Part shown: one piece after another, positions 58,713 through 64,000 of the stretch
How positions within the stretch are numbered: position 1 is the first letter of the stretch
Layout of the letters: each line of letters opens with the position of its first letter
NCBI GenBank assembly: GCA_002423205.1
Contig: DIUZ01000026.1
Coordinates: 370,005-434,004, forward strand
Length of the DNA: 64,000 nt
Origin: Micavibrio sp. UBA6145
Lineage (GTDB): Bacteria; Pseudomonadota; Alphaproteobacteria; Micavibrionales; UBA1664
Direction of reading: 5' to 3'
Notes under the pieces: model-generated
Databases searched by the model: none
What the model saw: only the letters and a program-made list of their open reading frames with translations
Told to the model about the DNA's origin: nothing
Translations under genes and position numbers: made by a program

Positions 58713-59078
58713 ATGGCTGATCTCGCGAAACTGGTTGACGCTCTCTCGGAACTGAACGTTCTGGAAGCCGCTGAACTCTCGAAAATGCTCGAAGAAAAAT
58801 GGGGCGTCACCGCTGCTGCACCGGTTGCAGTTGCTGCTGCCGCCGCTGGTCCGGCTGCTGAAGCCAAGACCGAATTTGACGTTGTTCTGACCGCCGCTGG
58901 CGACAACAAAATCAACGTCATCAAAGAAGTCCGTGCTATCACCGGTCTGGGCCTGAAAGAAGCCAAAGACCTGGTTGAAGCCGCTCCGAAGCCGCTGAAA
59001 ACCGGCATCAAGAAAGACGAAGCTGACAAAATCAAAGCAACCATCGAGGCTGCTGGCGGTAAAGTCGAACTCAAGTAA
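58713..59078 (+). CDS. rplL: 50S ribosomal protein L7/L12
   Basis: The 121-residue protein has the N-terminal dimerisation domain (MADLAKLVDALSELNVLEAAELSKMLEEKWGV), an Ala-rich hinge (APVAVAAAAAGPAAEA) and the C-terminal domain (EFDVVLTAAGDNKINVIKEVRAITGLGLKEAKDLVEAAPKPLK). It recruits translation GTPases. Four or six copies bind L10. A TATGGAG ribosome-binding site precedes the ATG. About 255 bp without a gene separate it from rpoB. Confidence 0.98.
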   Translation: MADLAKLVDALSELNVLEAAELSKMLEEKWGVTAAAPVAVAAAAAGPAAEAKTEFDVVLTAAGDNKINVIKEVRAITGLGLKEAKDLVEAAPKPLKTGIKKDEADKIKATIEAAGGKVELK

Positions 59079-59097
59079 TTGAGTTCGGTTGACGGGA

Positions 59098-59115
59098 GGA
59101 TTGGTAAGCCAATCC
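59098..59115 (+). promoter_or_regulatory. Hairpin downstream of rplL / upstream of rpoB (copy 3)
   Basis: Perfect 7-bp stem GGATTGG / CCAATCC with loop TAAG, preceded by GGA and followed by GACC, 20 bp after the rplL stop and 220 bp before rpoB. It has no T-run, so it is not a simple terminator. The rest of the 256-bp gap is AT-rich near 59160-59190 with no clear promoter and then GC-rich up to rpoB. Confidence 0.5.
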
Positions 59116-59334
59116 GACCAGACCACGATTTTTCAGTAACGCTTTTTTGAATACGGAATTGAAATTGACGAAAGTTTTAAAGTTTTAAAATTTTGACCAT
59201 CCGGCGGGTAGCATCAAAGCTTCCCGCCGCATGGCGTTTCTGACGGCTTAACGAAAAAGACGTTTCTAAACGGCCCACCGGCTAGGGCCTTAAACACCGC
59301 CGGCGAAACAAGTTTTGGATTTAAAGGGACTGAC

Positions 59335-63687
<4,353 letters not shown>

Positions 63688-63702
63688 TTTCTAAGATGCA
63701 TC

Positions 63703-63726
63703 CCCCGGTGCCTTAAAACACCGGGG
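63703..63726 (+). other. Intercistronic hairpin between rpoB and rpoC
   Basis: CCCCGGTG / CACCGGGG pair perfectly over 8 bp around an 8-nt loop. The hairpin lies in the 95-bp spacer and has no T-run after it, so it more likely affects mRNA stability or processing than termination. Confidence 0.55.
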
Positions 63727-63782
63727 TTCAAGACTAGAGACAGATTTTTAAGTCCGGGATAGCCGGACAAGTGGAGAGAAAA

Positions 63783-64000
63783 ATGAATGAATTGATGAAC
63801 CTCTTTGGCCAGGTGCAAGGCCCGCAAAGCTTCGATGCCATCCGCATCGCGATTGCGTCCCCGGAACAGATTTCCAGCTGGTCCTTCGGCGAAGTGAAGA
63901 AGCCGGAAACGATCAACTACCGTACGTTCAAACCGGAACGTGACGGCCTGTTCTGCGCCCGTATTTTCGGCCCGATCAAGGATTACGAATGCCTGTGCGG
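63783..64000 (+). CDS. rpoC: DNA-directed RNA polymerase subunit beta' (partial, 5' end)
   Basis: The reading frame begins [73 protein letters not shown] and is cut by the window end. It is the N-terminal clamp with the zinc-binding start of the 'CLCG' motif. GTGGAGAG precedes the ATG as ribosome-binding site. The rest is outside the window. Confidence 0.97.
   Translation, partial: [72 protein letters not shown]

Noticed and set aside
63703..63726. A terminator between rpoB and rpoC
   Set aside because: The stem is strong, but no T-run follows, and rpoC continues in the same orientation 57 bp later, so termination here is unlikely.

Overview
The window looks like a chromosome segment of an alphaproteobacterium. 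Genes are dense, codons are GC-rich, and a heme cluster hemC-hemD-Mic60-hemY of the alphaproteobacterial type is present. So are a 180-kDa-class NAD-glutamate dehydrogenase, an Usg-family protein and a VOC/groESL region with a CIRCE operator. A Dot/Icm-like secretion cluster and a membrane-anchored trehalose-phosphate synthase would fit a Micavibrio-like (predatory) relative, but that placement is inference from gene content only.

Layout. 1-6.1 kb: VOC dioxygenase-like protein, groEL-groES (minus strand, CIRCE), a DUF808 membrane protein, usg, an RsmC-like methyltransferase and a SIMPL-domain protein. 6.2-12.3 kb: a compact Dot/Icm-type cluster in the order icmC-like, icmD-like, icmJ/dotN, icmB/dotO, then an unknown one-TM protein. 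The first gene encodes four tandem copies of the two-TM module that the second carries once. 12.4-16.7 kb: FkbM methyltransferase, aldo/keto reductase, UbiH-type hydroxylase, YggS, MscL and tRNA-Ala(GGC). 16.73-23.82 kb: a roughly 7.1-kb integrative element in the tRNA-Ala 3' end, bounded by a 24-bp perfect direct repeat and visibly poorer in GC. It carries a tyrosine recombinase, two small conserved proteins, an XRE-ImmA/PIN toxin-antitoxin-like pair, a strongly structured candidate RNA, an unknown membrane protein, a decayed tandem duplication and an unknown 319-residue protein.

23.9-27.2 kb: a lipid-glycosylation operon (GT2, LAB_N, ArnT-like) and a SRAP protein, all on the minus strand. 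27.3-45.6 kb: NAD-GDH, ubiA, rsmE, tldD, TerD, guaA, a low-GC DUF2971 gene, small envelope genes, an ArsR regulator, thrC, yqgE and mlaE-mlaF. 45.6-56.1 kb: hemY-Mic60-hemD-hemC (minus) diverging from tsaD-gpsA, followed by small membrane proteins and a trehalose-6-phosphate synthase fused to a membrane sensor-like domain. 56.2-64.0 kb: rplK-rplA, then rplJ-rplL-rpoB-rpoC; rpoC runs off the window. Three look-alike hairpins precede rplK, rplJ and rpoB.

The most unusual items are the repeat-expanded IcmC/IcmD protein, the candidate structured RNA inside the tRNA-Ala element (two mutually exclusive folds plus a possible pseudoknot), the uncharacterised element cargo, and the recurrent hairpin in the ribosomal-protein/RNA-polymerase region. 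Coordinates of short sites were counted by hand and may be off by a base or two. No CRISPR array, rRNA or insertion-sequence transposase was seen.
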